Of a stretch of 64,000 nucleotides of DNA, positions 15,108 through 22,691 are shown in pieces. A program made the translations under genes and the position numbers. Within the stretch, counting starts at the first letter, position 1; every line of letters begins with the position of its first letter. The notes below the pieces were generated by a model. It searched no databases. It saw only the letters and a program-made list of their open reading frames with translations, and had not been told where the DNA came from. Source of the DNA: Nonomuraea typhae (GTDB lineage: Bacteria > Actinomycetota > Actinomycetes > Streptosporangiales > Streptosporangiaceae); contig NZ_VRLV01000002.1 in the NCBI RefSeq assembly GCF_009760925.1, forward strand, positions 558,001-622,000, written 5' to 3'.

Positions 15108-17032
15108 CAGTGCCCGCCGTGCCCGGCGGGGTGCCCGCCGAAGGTCATCATCTCGGTCGGCATGACCACGAACGGCCGCATCATGTGCACCTCGTGCTCA
15201 AGGGTGTGGCAGTGGTAGACGAAGCGGCCGACGGCGTCGAAGCGGACCGCGATGGTGATGAGCTCGCCGGTGAAGCCCTCGCCGCCCGCCGCCCGGATCA
15301 CGTCCTTGCGGCCGAGTTCGTGCGGTTCGAGCACGCCCGGGCGAAGGTACTTGATCGGCTTGGTCGTCCCCCGCGCGGCCCTGGACCAGCCGCTGACGTC
15401 GTAGATGTCGCGGGCGACGGGGTGGAAGTCGACGGCGTGCAGGTGCATGGGGTGGGGCGGGCCGCCGAGGTCGAGGAAGCGCCACTCCTCCCATTGGCCG
15501 CGCTCGATGAGGAAGTTGGCCGTGTCGTTGAAGTTCTTGGAGATCCGCTTGAGCGTCTTGATCTGCCCGTCGGGGCCCTGGACCTGGACGATGCCGTCGC
15601 CGGGGATCGTCACGGTGGCGGGGTCGACCTCGGTCATCTCCCACTGCTCCGCCTCGGCGGGGGCGCCCGGCCGGGTCAGGACGATCCACCGGATTGCGTG
15701 GCCGGGAGGCAGGTCGGCGAGGGTGAACCGCTTGAACGTGGGCGAGAGCGTGGCGGGCAGGGCGAAGCGGTCGCCTCCGGTCTTGCCCGCGACCCGGAAC
15801 TGCATGACGTCCGGCTCGTTGATGTTGTTCGACAGGTCGGGCTGGCCCGGGGTGATGCCCGGGCGGGTGTCCACGAGTTTGAGCGTCTTGCCGGCCAGTT
15901 CCCTGAAGTCCACGAGCACGTCCACCCGCTCGGCCGGGGACAGCACCAGCGGCCCGGTCAGCGGCGCGGGCGCGCCGAGCAGCCCCTGGTCGGTACCGAT
16001 CAGCTTGAGCGCGCCCGGCACGACCTGGTTCTGCTCGTCGAGCACGACCAGGCGGTAGACCCGTGAGTTCGACATGTTGAGCAGCCGGAAGCGGTACCAC
16101 CGGGCCTCCACGTCGGCGTAGGGCCAGATGACACCGTTGACCAGCGTGTACGGCCCGGCGAAGGGGACGATGATCTTCATCGGGCTGGCGATCTCCACTT
16201 TGTGGAGCAGCTGGCCCGTCGGCTTCTTGTTCGCGTCGAGGTCGAAGTTCCGGTCACACAGGATGAGGGGGATCTCGTACTTCCCCCGCGGCAGGCCGAG
16301 GGCGGCCTCCTCCTTGTCGCGGATGACGTACATCCCGGCCAGCCCGGCCATCTGCGTCCAGCGGGTCAGGTGCATCGCGTGATCGTGGTACCACAGCGTC
16401 GTGCCGGCCTGGGTGTTGGGATATTCGGACAGCTGGGCGTCGCCGGGCAGGATCACGTTCTCCCCCCAGCCGTCGTTGCCGGCGCCGACGTGCGCGCCGT
16501 GCAGGTGCACCGCCGCCCAGGGCGGGATCTGCTCGACGCCCGTGACCGGTTCCGTCTTCTCTCTGCCCGGCCAGTTGGTCGGCGGCTCGCCCGGGCGGCC
16601 GATGGCGTCCTCCGCGGCCCGCACCGCGATGATCGGCATCGTGCCCTCCAGCTGGTTGACCCAGGTCGCCCTGACCCGCTGGCCCCGCTCGACCTCGACG
16701 GTCGGCCCCGGGAAGGCGCCTTCGTAGGTCCACAGGGTGGAGGCGGGCAGCTCGGAGTGCAGCTTCCGCCGCACGGTCCGCATGCGGATCGTCAGCTCCC
16801 AGGTGGAGCCGCGCCGTTGCGGCCGTACCACCGGCGGGATCGGCAGCCTGTCCACGAACTTGCCGAGCACCAGCAGCGGGTCTCGCGGCGGCACCCCGCC
16901 CGCGCGGGTCCGCGTCGCCGTCGCCGCCTGGCTCCGGCCTAACCCCAGTCCCAGCGCGGCGACCCCCGCCGCGGAGGTGAGCAGCAGCTGCCGCCTGGTC
17001 GTTCCCTCTTGGTTCGCACCTGTATCGTCCAC
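15107..17032 (-). CDS. Tat-exported multicopper oxidase 2 (phenoxazinone synthase/CotA-like)
   Basis: 641 aa, paralogue of the oxidase at 9404-11305 with the same Tat signal (TTRRQLLLTSAAG) and the same four copper-ligand motifs: HLHGAHVGAGNDGWGEN, WYHDHAMHLTRW, HPMHLHAVDF and HCHTLEHEVHMM. The C-terminus is His-rich (GGHPAGHGGH). Start at GTG 17032 is chosen from the TACCGT box 7 nt upstream; an earlier GTG at 17041 overlaps the box. Translationally coupled to the sulfotransferase. It probably oxidises phenolic products at the cell surface. Two laccase-type enzymes in one polyketide locus is unusual. Confidence 0.9.
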   Translation of the reverse strand: MDDTGANQEGTTRRQLLLTSAAGVAALGLGLGRSQAATATRTRAGGVPPRDPLLVLGKFVDRLPIPPVVRPQRRGSTWELTIRMRTVRRKLHSELPASTLWTYEGAFPGPTVEVERGQRVRATWVNQLEGTMPIIAVRAAEDAIGRPGEPPTNWPGREKTEPVTGVEQIPPWAAVHLHGAHVGAGNDGWGENVILPGDAQLSEYPNTQAGTTLWYHDHAMHLTRWTQMAGLAGMYVIRDKEEAALGLPRGKYEIPLILCDRNFDLDANKKPTGQLLHKVEIASPMKIIVPFAGPYTLVNGVIWPYADVEARWYRFRLLNMSNSRVYRLVVLDEQNQVVPGALKLIGTDQGLLGAPAPLTGPLVLSPAERVDVLVDFRELAGKTLKLVDTRPGITPGQPDLSNNINEPDVMQFRVAGKTGGDRFALPATLSPTFKRFTLADLPPGHAIRWIVLTRPGAPAEAEQWEMTEVDPATVTIPGDGIVQVQGPDGQIKTLKRISKNFNDTANFLIERGQWEEWRFLDLGGPPHPMHLHAVDFHPVARDIYDVSGWSRAARGTTKPIKYLRPGVLEPHELGRKDVIRAAGGEGFTGELITIAVRFDAVGRFVYHCHTLEHEVHMMRPFVVMPTEMMTFGGHPAGHGGH

Positions 17033-17039
17033 AGCGGTC

Positions 17040-17087
17040 ACGGTAGGAACGACCTGTCCGGCGGGTCTTCCACCACTGTGATGAGAA
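17040..17087 (-). promoter_or_regulatory. shared locus promoter, copy C (oxidase 2 / sulfotransferase)
   Basis: Minus strand: TTCTCATCAC (17087-17078), 6 nt, GGAAGACC (17071-17064), 18 nt, TACCGT (17045-17040), 7 nt, GTG of oxidase 2. Copies B and C also share CGGCTCGTCCTT immediately upstream of the first block. It lies 23 bp after the stop of regulator 2. Confidence 0.8.
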
Positions 17088-17110
17088 ACCGGCTCGTCCT
17101 TTGGACGATC

Positions 17111-17818
17111 TCAGGCTCTGCCGCCGTACGAAGCCGGGGCCGCGTTGATGAAGTCCCCGTCGCAGCCGGGTTGCACGAGTCCGTTTTCGTAGGCGTAAAT
17201 CACGACCTGCACCCGATCCCGCACCCCCAGCTTCTGATACAGATGCTGCACATGCGACTTCACCGTCGACTCCCCCAACACCAGCAACCGCGCAATATCC
17301 TCATTCCGGCACCCCCGCACCAGCAACCGGAAAACATCCACCTCCCGCTCCGTCAACCCCGCCAACCCCGGCACCACCCCCACCGGCACCACCGGACGCC
17401 GCGCAAACTCCGCAATCAACCGCCGCGTCACCGACGGCGACAACAAACCCTCCCCCACCGCCACCATCCGCACCGCCTCCACCAGCAACTCAGGAGACGA
17501 ATCCTTCAACACAAAACCCGAAGCCCCCACCCGCAAAGCCTCAAACAACAACTCATCCTCGTCATACATCGTCAAAATCACCACCCGCGGCCCCACACCC
17601 CCACACAAACGCCGCGTCGCCTCCAACCCATCCATCCGCGGCATATTAATATCCATCAACACCACATCAGGCCGCCACAACTCCACCCCCCGAACCGCCT
17701 CCACCCCATTACCCGCCTCACCCACCACCACCACATCAGCCGCATCCTCAAACGTCGCCCGCAAACCCCGCCGCACCAACGGCTGGTCATCCACGATCGC
17801 TATACGCACGCGCTTCAT
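17111..17818 (-). CDS. NarL/FixJ-type response regulator 2
   Basis: 235 aa. Receiver plus LuxR-type DNA-binding domain, identical to regulator 1 in the core. Its own N-terminus is MKRVRIAIVDDQ and its C-terminus GCDGDFINAAPASYGGRA. The ATG at 17818 lies inside the 3' end of the NarL-type kinase gene (32-nt overlap), so these two are the true cognate pair and this is probably the parent locus of the duplication. An in-frame start further upstream would lengthen the overlap and is not favoured. Positioned directly before promoter copy C. Confidence 0.9.
   Translation of the reverse strand: MKRVRIAIVDDQPLVRRGLRATFEDAADVVVVGEAGNGVEAVRGVELWRPDVVLMDINMPRMDGLEATRRLCGGVGPRVVILTMYDEDELLFEALRVGASGFVLKDSSPELLVEAVRMVAVGEGLLSPSVTRRLIAEFARRPVVPVGVVPGLAGLTEREVDVFRLLVRGCRNEDIARLLVLGESTVKSHVQHLYQKLGVRDRVQVVIYAYENGLVQPGCDGDFINAAPASYGGRA
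17187..17798. repeat. 612-bp identical duplication inside regulator 2
   Basis: Second copy of the perfect repeat described at 13673-14284, same orientation. The 3.5 kb between the copies contains oxidase 2 and the sulfotransferase, so homologous recombination between them would delete or duplicate these genes. Confidence 0.9.
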
Positions 17819-18548
17819 GCACCTTCTCCCCGATCGGTAATGAAGCCCGGACAAGGAATCCCCCGCCGGTTAATGGACCGCATTCGAATCTGCCGCCCTC
17901 CGCGACCACTCCCTCGCACATTCCGTTGAGCCCGTAACCCGCCATGGACGGCACGTGCTCGACCAGTTCGCCGGTGCCGCTGGTGACGCTCACCTCCAGC
18001 CTTTCGCCGAAGCCGAGATCGACGCGCACGGGCAGGTCGCCGCCGTGCTTGCAGGCATTGGTCAGCGCCTCCTGGACGAGCCTGAGCGCCACGTCGCCCA
18101 CCCGCGCGCCGAGCTGCTGCTCGACTCCTCTGATGGCCAGCCGTACGGCGGGCGCCCCGCTCGGCAGGTTGGAGATCAGCGCGGCGACCTGCGCCGACAA
18201 CGGCGCGAGCCAGCCCCCCGCCGGCGGGCGCCGGCCGCTCCTCAGCACTCCGACGGCCGAGCGGACCTGGCTCAGGACGTCGCTCACCGTCTCGTCGATC
18301 GCCTGGGCCACCGGCCTGGTCTGCGGTGCGAGCGCGGGCAGCGCCCGGGCGTGCATGGCGATGACGAGCAGCCCGTGCCCGATGCCGTCGTGGAGTTCCC
18401 TGGCGATGCGCCGTCGCTCCTCGAACGCCTCGGCCGAGCCGGTGGGAGCCCTGCCGGCGGCGCGCCGCCTGGCCAGCCAGACCCCCGAGGTGAGCAGCAC
18501 CCCGATCACGATTCCGAGCAGAAGCTCCGCGAGATGGAGCCCCGGCAT
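17787..18548 (-). CDS. NarL-type sensor histidine kinase
   Basis: 253 aa from ATG 18548. One N-terminal membrane helix (LLLGIVIGVLLTSGVWLA), a HisKA_3 dimerisation helix with the phospho-His in RRRIARELHDGIGHGL (about residue 60), and an HATPase domain with N-box LVQEALTNACKHG and a degenerate G-region (SMAGYGLNGMCEGV). There is no extracytoplasmic sensor domain. A GTG at 18584 is an alternative start. Its 3' end contains two rare TTA leucine codons (17871-17873 and 17838-17840), suggesting developmental control by the bldA tRNA. Overlaps regulator 2. Confidence 0.85.
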   Translation of the reverse strand: MPGLHLAELLLGIVIGVLLTSGVWLARRRAAGRAPTGSAEAFEERRRIARELHDGIGHGLLVIAMHARALPALAPQTRPVAQAIDETVSDVLSQVRSAVGVLRSGRRPPAGGWLAPLSAQVAALISNLPSGAPAVRLAIRGVEQQLGARVGDVALRLVQEALTNACKHGGDLPVRVDLGFGERLEVSVTSGTGELVEHVPSMAGYGLNGMCEGVVAEGGRFECGPLTGGGFLVRASLPIGEKVHEARAYSDRG

Positions 18549-18767
18549 GACAGCCGTCCACTGATGCCGCGACAGCGTGGGCACCCCCTGTCTTCCCCCG
18601 AGCGGCGTCTGCCAGCCAATCCCCCGATTGACAGCTGAAAGCAGAACTTTCACGGCAGAAGCCGAAGATCTACGCTGCCACAGTAGGAGAAGTTTCGGCA
18701 TTTAACAAGGAATCGCACTATTGGACGGTTAACACAGTATGTCAGGATTCCGAGTTTCGGACATGGC

Positions 18768-18797
18768 TAATACCACCTTCAGGAGAAGGCGGTATTA
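18768..18797. terminator. hairpin downstream of the minus-strand tailoring operon
   Basis: TAATACCACCTTC-AGGA-GAAGGCGGTATTA, a 13-bp stem with one G.T-type mismatch and a 4-nt loop, between the stop of the ABM gene (18812) and the A/T-rich region before the NarL kinase. It probably ends the 18812-21133 operon. The A/T-rich stretch 18560-18760 probably holds the kinase promoter, but I cannot fix its boxes. Confidence 0.65.
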
Positions 18798-18811
18798 AGC
18801 CTGGAATGCCA

Positions 18812-19102
18812 TCAGTAATGATGCAGGATCCGCTGCACCTCCATCCGGGAGGACTCCCGCAACCCGCGCAGGTCGGCCGTCATGTCATCCTGCTCGGGGC
18901 TGCGTTCGAACCGGCGGAAGGTCTCCTCGTCCGCCCAGTCCGACAAGAGCACGAAAGCCTCGTCCGTACGGCAGAGCGACTGCCTCAGGCAACCCGGCTG
19001 GCCCCTGACCCACGAGGCCGCCTTCCGCCAGGCGCGCTCGAACTCTTCCGTGTGCTCCCGCCGTACCGTCATGACCAGCACGACGCGGACGGGCCCCTTC
19101 AC
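18812..19102 (-). CDS. antibiotic biosynthesis monooxygenase (ABM) domain protein
   Basis: 96 aa, a ferredoxin-like dimeric alpha+beta barrel of the ABM/ActVA-Orf6 class (VVLVMTVRREHTEEFERAW; LLSDWADEETFRRFERS). Members oxidise anthrone-type carbons to quinones without cofactor, or act as small cyclases. GTG 19102 overlaps the amidohydrolase stop (GTGA). Last gene of the tailoring operon. Two further ABM genes lie at 22009 and 22332. Confidence 0.8.
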   Translation of the reverse strand: MKGPVRVVLVMTVRREHTEEFERAWRKAASWVRGQPGCLRQSLCRTDEAFVLLSDWADEETFRRFERSPEQDDMTADLRGLRESSRMEVQRILHHY

Positions 19103-20025
19103 GCCCGCACCCCCAGCCCGAACACGCGCGCGGCGTTCGCCGACAGCACGCCCGCCTCCACCGCCGAGACCAGCTCCACCATGCGCGTCAGCTCGCTCAT
19201 CAGCGGCGGCGCGTCGGTCCCGAACAACAGCTGCCCGGGGCCGAACACCTCGAGGTTGGCCCGGAGCTGGGCGGCGTTGGGGCAGGAGGTGTCGACCAGC
19301 AGCCGGCGCATCGAGTCGCTGGGCAGCCATCGGCGGGCCGGCCCGTCGTGGCCGCGGCCCGGGCGTGGCGCCATGGCCAGGTCGAGCTTCTCGGGAAGCA
19401 GGGCGAGCGCGGCGCCGCCACCGGGCGCGATGAGCTGGAGCCCGGGGTGGCGTTCGAGCCGCCCGGAGCACACCAGGGCGGCGACCCCCATGGTGACGTC
19501 GTTCAGCCTGCCCAGGTGCTCGACCAGGCCCGGTCCCAGGTCCAGGATCGCCTCCGTGCCCACGGGCTCGGCGGGCGGGTGCAGGAGCACCGGCACGCCG
19601 GTTTCCGCGGCGAGGGCGAAGAAGTCGTCGGCTCCCGGCGAGCTGAGGAAGCGGCCCTCGACGCTGGTGTTGACGATGAGGCCGACGAACTCCGGCTCGG
19701 CGAGCAGATCGGCCGCCTGCCGCAGCATCGCCTCGCCGCCGAACGGGTCGAGGTAGGCGTAACAGCGCAGGTGGGCGGGGTGGCGCCGGGCCAGCTCGGC
19801 GAGCGCCTCGTTGTGGCCCCGTACGGTCGCGGCGTCCTGGCGGTAGTTCGCCGCTCCCGTGCCGGGCAGCATGGAGCCCGCCCCGACCGGGCTGCCGATG
19901 ATCGTCAGGTCGATCCCGAGCGCCAGCTTGGCCTCGATCATCGCCTCCGGGTCGTGCAGCCCCGGCGGGCCGCCGGAGCGCCGCTCACCGGGCGGGGCCA
20001 GATGGCCGTGCACGTCGACGAGCAT
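19099..20025 (-). CDS. amidohydrolase-2 (ACMSD-like) family protein
   Basis: 308 aa TIM-barrel metal-dependent hydrolase/decarboxylase. Metal ligands: VDVHGHL at residues 3-9, LLHPPAEP in the middle, and the late Asp in LLFGTDAPPL. The family includes ACMSD and dihydroxybenzoate-type decarboxylases. ATG 20025 follows the SDR stop by 5 nt. In an aromatic polyketide locus it could decarboxylate or hydrolyse a carboxylated intermediate; this is inference. The next gene's GTG overlaps its stop. Confidence 0.78.
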   Translation of the reverse strand: MLVDVHGHLAPPGERRSGGPPGLHDPEAMIEAKLALGIDLTIIGSPVGAGSMLPGTGAANYRQDAATVRGHNEALAELARRHPAHLRCYAYLDPFGGEAMLRQAADLLAEPEFVGLIVNTSVEGRFLSSPGADDFFALAAETGVPVLLHPPAEPVGTEAILDLGPGLVEHLGRLNDVTMGVAALVCSGRLERHPGLQLIAPGGGAALALLPEKLDLAMAPRPGRGHDGPARRWLPSDSMRRLLVDTSCPNAAQLRANLEVFGPGQLLFGTDAPPLMSELTRMVELVSAVEAGVLSANAARVFGLGVRA

Positions 20026-20030
20026 GCCGC

Positions 20031-20768
20031 TCAGCCCGCTCTCGCCGGACCGGCCAGCGCGCTGCTGAAGCCGAACAGGCCCATCACCGGCACCAGGCTG
20101 CCGTACAGTCCGTCGGAGGCCGTGCCGGTCAGGAACGCCACGACCCTGGCCACCAGGTCGGGTGAGACGGTCTGCGTGAAGTCCACGTGCGGCCGCTCCT
20201 TCCTGGCCTGCGGCGTGTCGGCCATCGTCAGGATCACCGCGTTGGCGTGGATGTCGCGGTGCTTCACCTCGTGGGAGAGCGCGCGCATCCACGTGATCAG
20301 CGCGGCCTTGCTCGCCGCGTATCCGCCGAGAGCGGCCAGCGGTTCGGCGGCCAGCGGCGAGCCGAAGAACACCAGCCGCCCGCCGCTGCGCAGATGCGGC
20401 AGTACGGCCCGCGTCGCCTTGACCGCGGACAGGAAGTTCACCCGCATCAGCCGCTCGTAGTCCTCGTCCTCGGTCAGGGCGACCGGGCCGGCGTGGAAGC
20501 CGCCCACCATGTGGATCAAACCGTCGAGCCGGCCGAACTGAGAGATCGTGGCCTGGGCCGCCGCCCGGGCCCCCTCGCCGGTCGTGACGTCGGCGGCGAG
20601 CGTCTCGACCCGGCCGGGAGCGCCGTAGATCCGGTAGAGCTCGGCCAGCCGCTCCTCGTTCCGCCCGGTGAGCATCAGCATGTCGCCACGCTTGGCCAGC
20701 AGGGCGATCGTGGCCTCGGCCACCGGCCCGGTGGCCCCGGTGATCAGGTAGGACCCGCCCTCGCTCAT
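20031..20768 (-). CDS. short-chain dehydrogenase/reductase
   Basis: 245 aa Rossmann-fold SDR. NAD(P) loop is ITGATGPVAEATI (a Pro-containing variant of TGxxxGxG), the active site is Ser in FFGSPLA with YAASKAAL (Tyr/Lys), and a C-terminal lid follows. ATG 20768 overlaps the SchA/CurD stop (ATGA). It could be a polyketide ketoreductase or a tailoring dehydrogenase. Confidence 0.82.
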   Translation of the reverse strand: MSEGGSYLITGATGPVAEATIALLAKRGDMLMLTGRNEERLAELYRIYGAPGRVETLAADVTTGEGARAAAQATISQFGRLDGLIHMVGGFHAGPVALTEDEDYERLMRVNFLSAVKATRAVLPHLRSGGRLVFFGSPLAAEPLAALGGYAASKAALITWMRALSHEVKHRDIHANAVILTMADTPQARKERPHVDFTQTVSPDLVARVVAFLTGTASDGLYGSLVPVMGLFGFSSALAGPARAG

Positions 20769-21133
20769 GCCTCGGCACCCTCGCGCGGCGCCACGCGCGT
20801 GGTGATGTGCTCCATGGACATGCGCATGAAGAACGCGCGGGCGCCGTCGGGAGTGCTCGCGTCGCGCCGGTCCTCCTCCACCACGTACTTGTCCAGCTCG
20901 CTTTCCACGTACTGGATGCTGGGGTCCTGCGAGACGTGGGCCATGAGCGCGGGAAGGCTGCCCTCGATCTCGATCATCCGGACCACGATGCCGTCCTTCA
21001 TGAAGACGGACGTGCTGAGCATCCTCGTGCCGTCGGCCGCCACCCGCTCCGGAGGAGCGTAGTTGGCGAGCAGATCCCGCACCTTGTCCTCGGTGCCGGG
21101 CTTGATCCTGAACATGATCGCCAGTCGCTGCAT
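20765..21133 (-). CDS. SchA/CurD-like polyketide-associated protein
   Basis: 122 aa. The sequence LAIMFRIKPGTEDKVRDLLA, YAPPERV, MLSTSVFMKDGIVVRMIEIEG and GSLPALMAHVSQDPSIQ matches the SchA/CurD family found in spore-pigment and curamycin-type PKS clusters. The biochemical role is not settled; the fold is a ferredoxin-like barrel related to cyclases. First gene of a minus-strand operon (SchA/CurD, SDR, amidohydrolase, ABM), with GGGGAGGG upstream. It diverges from the SDR at 21279. It is the best single marker that the locus is spore-pigment-like. Confidence 0.82.
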   Translation of the reverse strand: MQRLAIMFRIKPGTEDKVRDLLANYAPPERVAADGTRMLSTSVFMKDGIVVRMIEIEGSLPALMAHVSQDPSIQYVESELDKYVVEEDRRDASTPDGARAFFMRMSMEHITTRVAPREGAEA

Positions 21134-21278
21134 GCGACCCTCCCCTGTGTGTCGGATACGGCGTCAGCCTCACGCGCCGGGGCTCGGCCGTCTTCCTGCC
21201 GGGGTACCGATCCCGGCCTCCTCTGCGCGGAGGAGGCGCGGTCCCGTGGGTGGTAGACAGCGCTGATACGCAGGAGAC

Positions 21279-22007
21279 ATGGACATCCGACTGGACGGCA
21301 AGGTCGCCCTCGTGACGGGCGGCACCCGGGGAATCGGCAGGGCGGTGACGCTCGCGCTGGCCAGATCAGGCGCCGGCGCCGTGGCCTGCTACCGGAACGA
21401 ATCGGAAGCGGTGGAAACGCTGGCCCACGAGCTCAAGACCATCGGCGGCGAGCACCGCCTGACGAGGGCGGACGTGGCCGAGCCCGCCGACGTCTCCAGG
21501 CTGATCGCCGAGTGCGAGAACACGTTCGGCCGGTTGGACGTCGTGGTGTGCAACGCCGGCGTGATCTCCCACGTGCCCTTCGCCGAGCTGACCCTCGAGG
21601 AATGGGGACGGATCGTCGACACCAACCTGACCGGGGCCTTCACGGTCGCGCAGCGGGCGCTGCCGCTCATGCGCCCGGGCTCCTCCCTGATCTTCGTCGG
21701 CTCGCGGGTGGCCTCGGTCGGGCTGCCGCTGCGCGCCCACTACACAGCGTCCAAGGCGGCGCTGACCGGGCTGACCCGCACGCTCTGCAAGGAGCTCGGG
21801 CCGCTCGGCATCCGGGTCAACGTGGTGGCTCCCGGGATCATCGACACGGTCGAGCTGCCCGCCGAGCGCGCCGACCAGTACAAGCGCATCATCAGCCTCG
21901 GCCGGCTGGGGCTGCCGGAGGAGGTCGCGAACGTGGTCGTCTTCCTGGCCGGCGACGCGGCGAGCTACGTCACCGGCGAGATCATCAACGTGGACGGAGG
22001 CACCTGA
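21279..22007 (+). CDS. FabG-like short-chain reductase
   Basis: 242 aa SDR with a classic TGGTRGIGRA nucleotide loop, NAG in VVVCNAGVI, Ser in FVGSRVAS, YTASKAAL active site and the C-terminal ITGEIINVDGG-like ending (YVTGEIINVDGGT). CAGGAGAC lies just before the ATG. First gene of a plus-strand operon with two ABM genes, divergent from the SchA/CurD operon across 145 bp. A polyketide ketoreductase role is plausible. Confidence 0.87.
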   Translation: MDIRLDGKVALVTGGTRGIGRAVTLALARSGAGAVACYRNESEAVETLAHELKTIGGEHRLTRADVAEPADVSRLIAECENTFGRLDVVVCNAGVISHVPFAELTLEEWGRIVDTNLTGAFTVAQRALPLMRPGSSLIFVGSRVASVGLPLRAHYTASKAALTGLTRTLCKELGPLGIRVNVVAPGIIDTVELPAERADQYKRIISLGRLGLPEEVANVVVFLAGDAASYVTGEIINVDGGT

Positions 22008-22008
22008 C

Positions 22009-22335
22009 ATGGCCAGTCCCGGCTTCCGCGTCATCCTCACGATGAACATCCGCAGCGGCATGGAGGAGGAGTTCGAGCGGGTCTGGCGGTCGGTGGGCGC
22101 CGCGGTCACCGACCATCCGGCCAACCTCGGCCACTGGCTGATGCGCAGCACCGGCGAGGAGGGCGTCTACTACATCTGCAGCGACTGGGTGGACGAGCGG
22201 CGCTTTCGCGAGTTCGAGGAGAGCTGGGAGCACGGTGAGCACCGCGCGCTGCTCCACCCGTACCGGGAGTCGGCCACGATCACCACCATGCACGTGGTGG
22301 GATCCCTGCTCAAGCCCGCCGGGGAGGTCGCGTGA
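22009..22335 (+). CDS. ABM-domain monooxygenase/cyclase
   Basis: 108 aa, one ABM domain (FRVILTMNIRSGMEEEFERVW; ICSDWVDERRFREFE). The ATG comes 1 nt after the SDR stop; its end overlaps the next ABM start (GTGA). It resembles the ABM at 18812 in the MN/TV-R-E-EFERxW and SDWxDExxFRxFE segments, so these two are probably paralogues. Probable quinone-forming oxygenase or cyclase of the polyketide. Confidence 0.8.
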   Translation: MASPGFRVILTMNIRSGMEEEFERVWRSVGAAVTDHPANLGHWLMRSTGEEGVYYICSDWVDERRFREFEESWEHGEHRALLHPYRESATITTMHVVGSLLKPAGEVA

Positions 22336-22643
22336 GCCCGGCCGAGGTGCGGGTGCTGCTGTGGTACCGCGCGCCCGAGGGCGCGGAGCACCAGGTCGTC
22401 GCCGCCTTCCACAAGATCAGCACCCAGCTGCGCGGGACTCCGGGGCTGCTCGGCAGCGAGCTGTGGCGTCCCGTGCACGACGGCGCCGACTTCGTCGTGG
22501 TCAGTGAGTGGGAGAACCTGCAGGCGTTCGAGACCTGGGAACGCGGCAACGGCCACAAGGACGCCACCGCGCCCCTGCGGCCCTACCGCGACCCGCGCCG
22601 CGAACGGCCGTTCCTCCTGCTCGAGGTGGTCGCGTCCTACTGA
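22332..22643 (+). CDS. ABM-domain protein
   Basis: 103 aa, another small dimeric alpha+beta-barrel protein (VRVLLWYRAPEGAEHQVVAAF; FVVVSEWENLQAFETWERG), more distant from the other two. GTG start overlaps the previous stop. Last gene of the plus-strand tailoring operon; a terminator follows. A role as monooxygenase or cyclase is inferred from family and context. Confidence 0.75.
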   Translation: MSPAEVRVLLWYRAPEGAEHQVVAAFHKISTQLRGTPGLLGSELWRPVHDGADFVVVSEWENLQAFETWERGNGHKDATAPLRPYRDPRRERPFLLLEVVASY

Positions 22644-22654
22644 CGAGCCGGGCG

Positions 22655-22683
22655 CCCCAAGGGCCGCAGGGCAGCCCTCGGGG
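22655..22683. terminator. bidirectional terminator hairpin
   Basis: CCCCAAGGGC / GCCCTCGGGG, a 10-bp stem with one mismatch and a 9-nt loop, between the convergent ABM gene (ends 22643) and rsgA (ends 22692). It marks the right border of the polyketide locus. Confidence 0.65.
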
Positions 22684-22691
22684 TGGATCGG

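Noticed and set aside
21189..21196. Fourth copy of the shared promoter upstream of the SchA/CurD operon
   Set aside because: GGAAGACG is present, but no TACCGT lies 18 nt on and TTCTCATCAC is missing, so it is only a partial word match.
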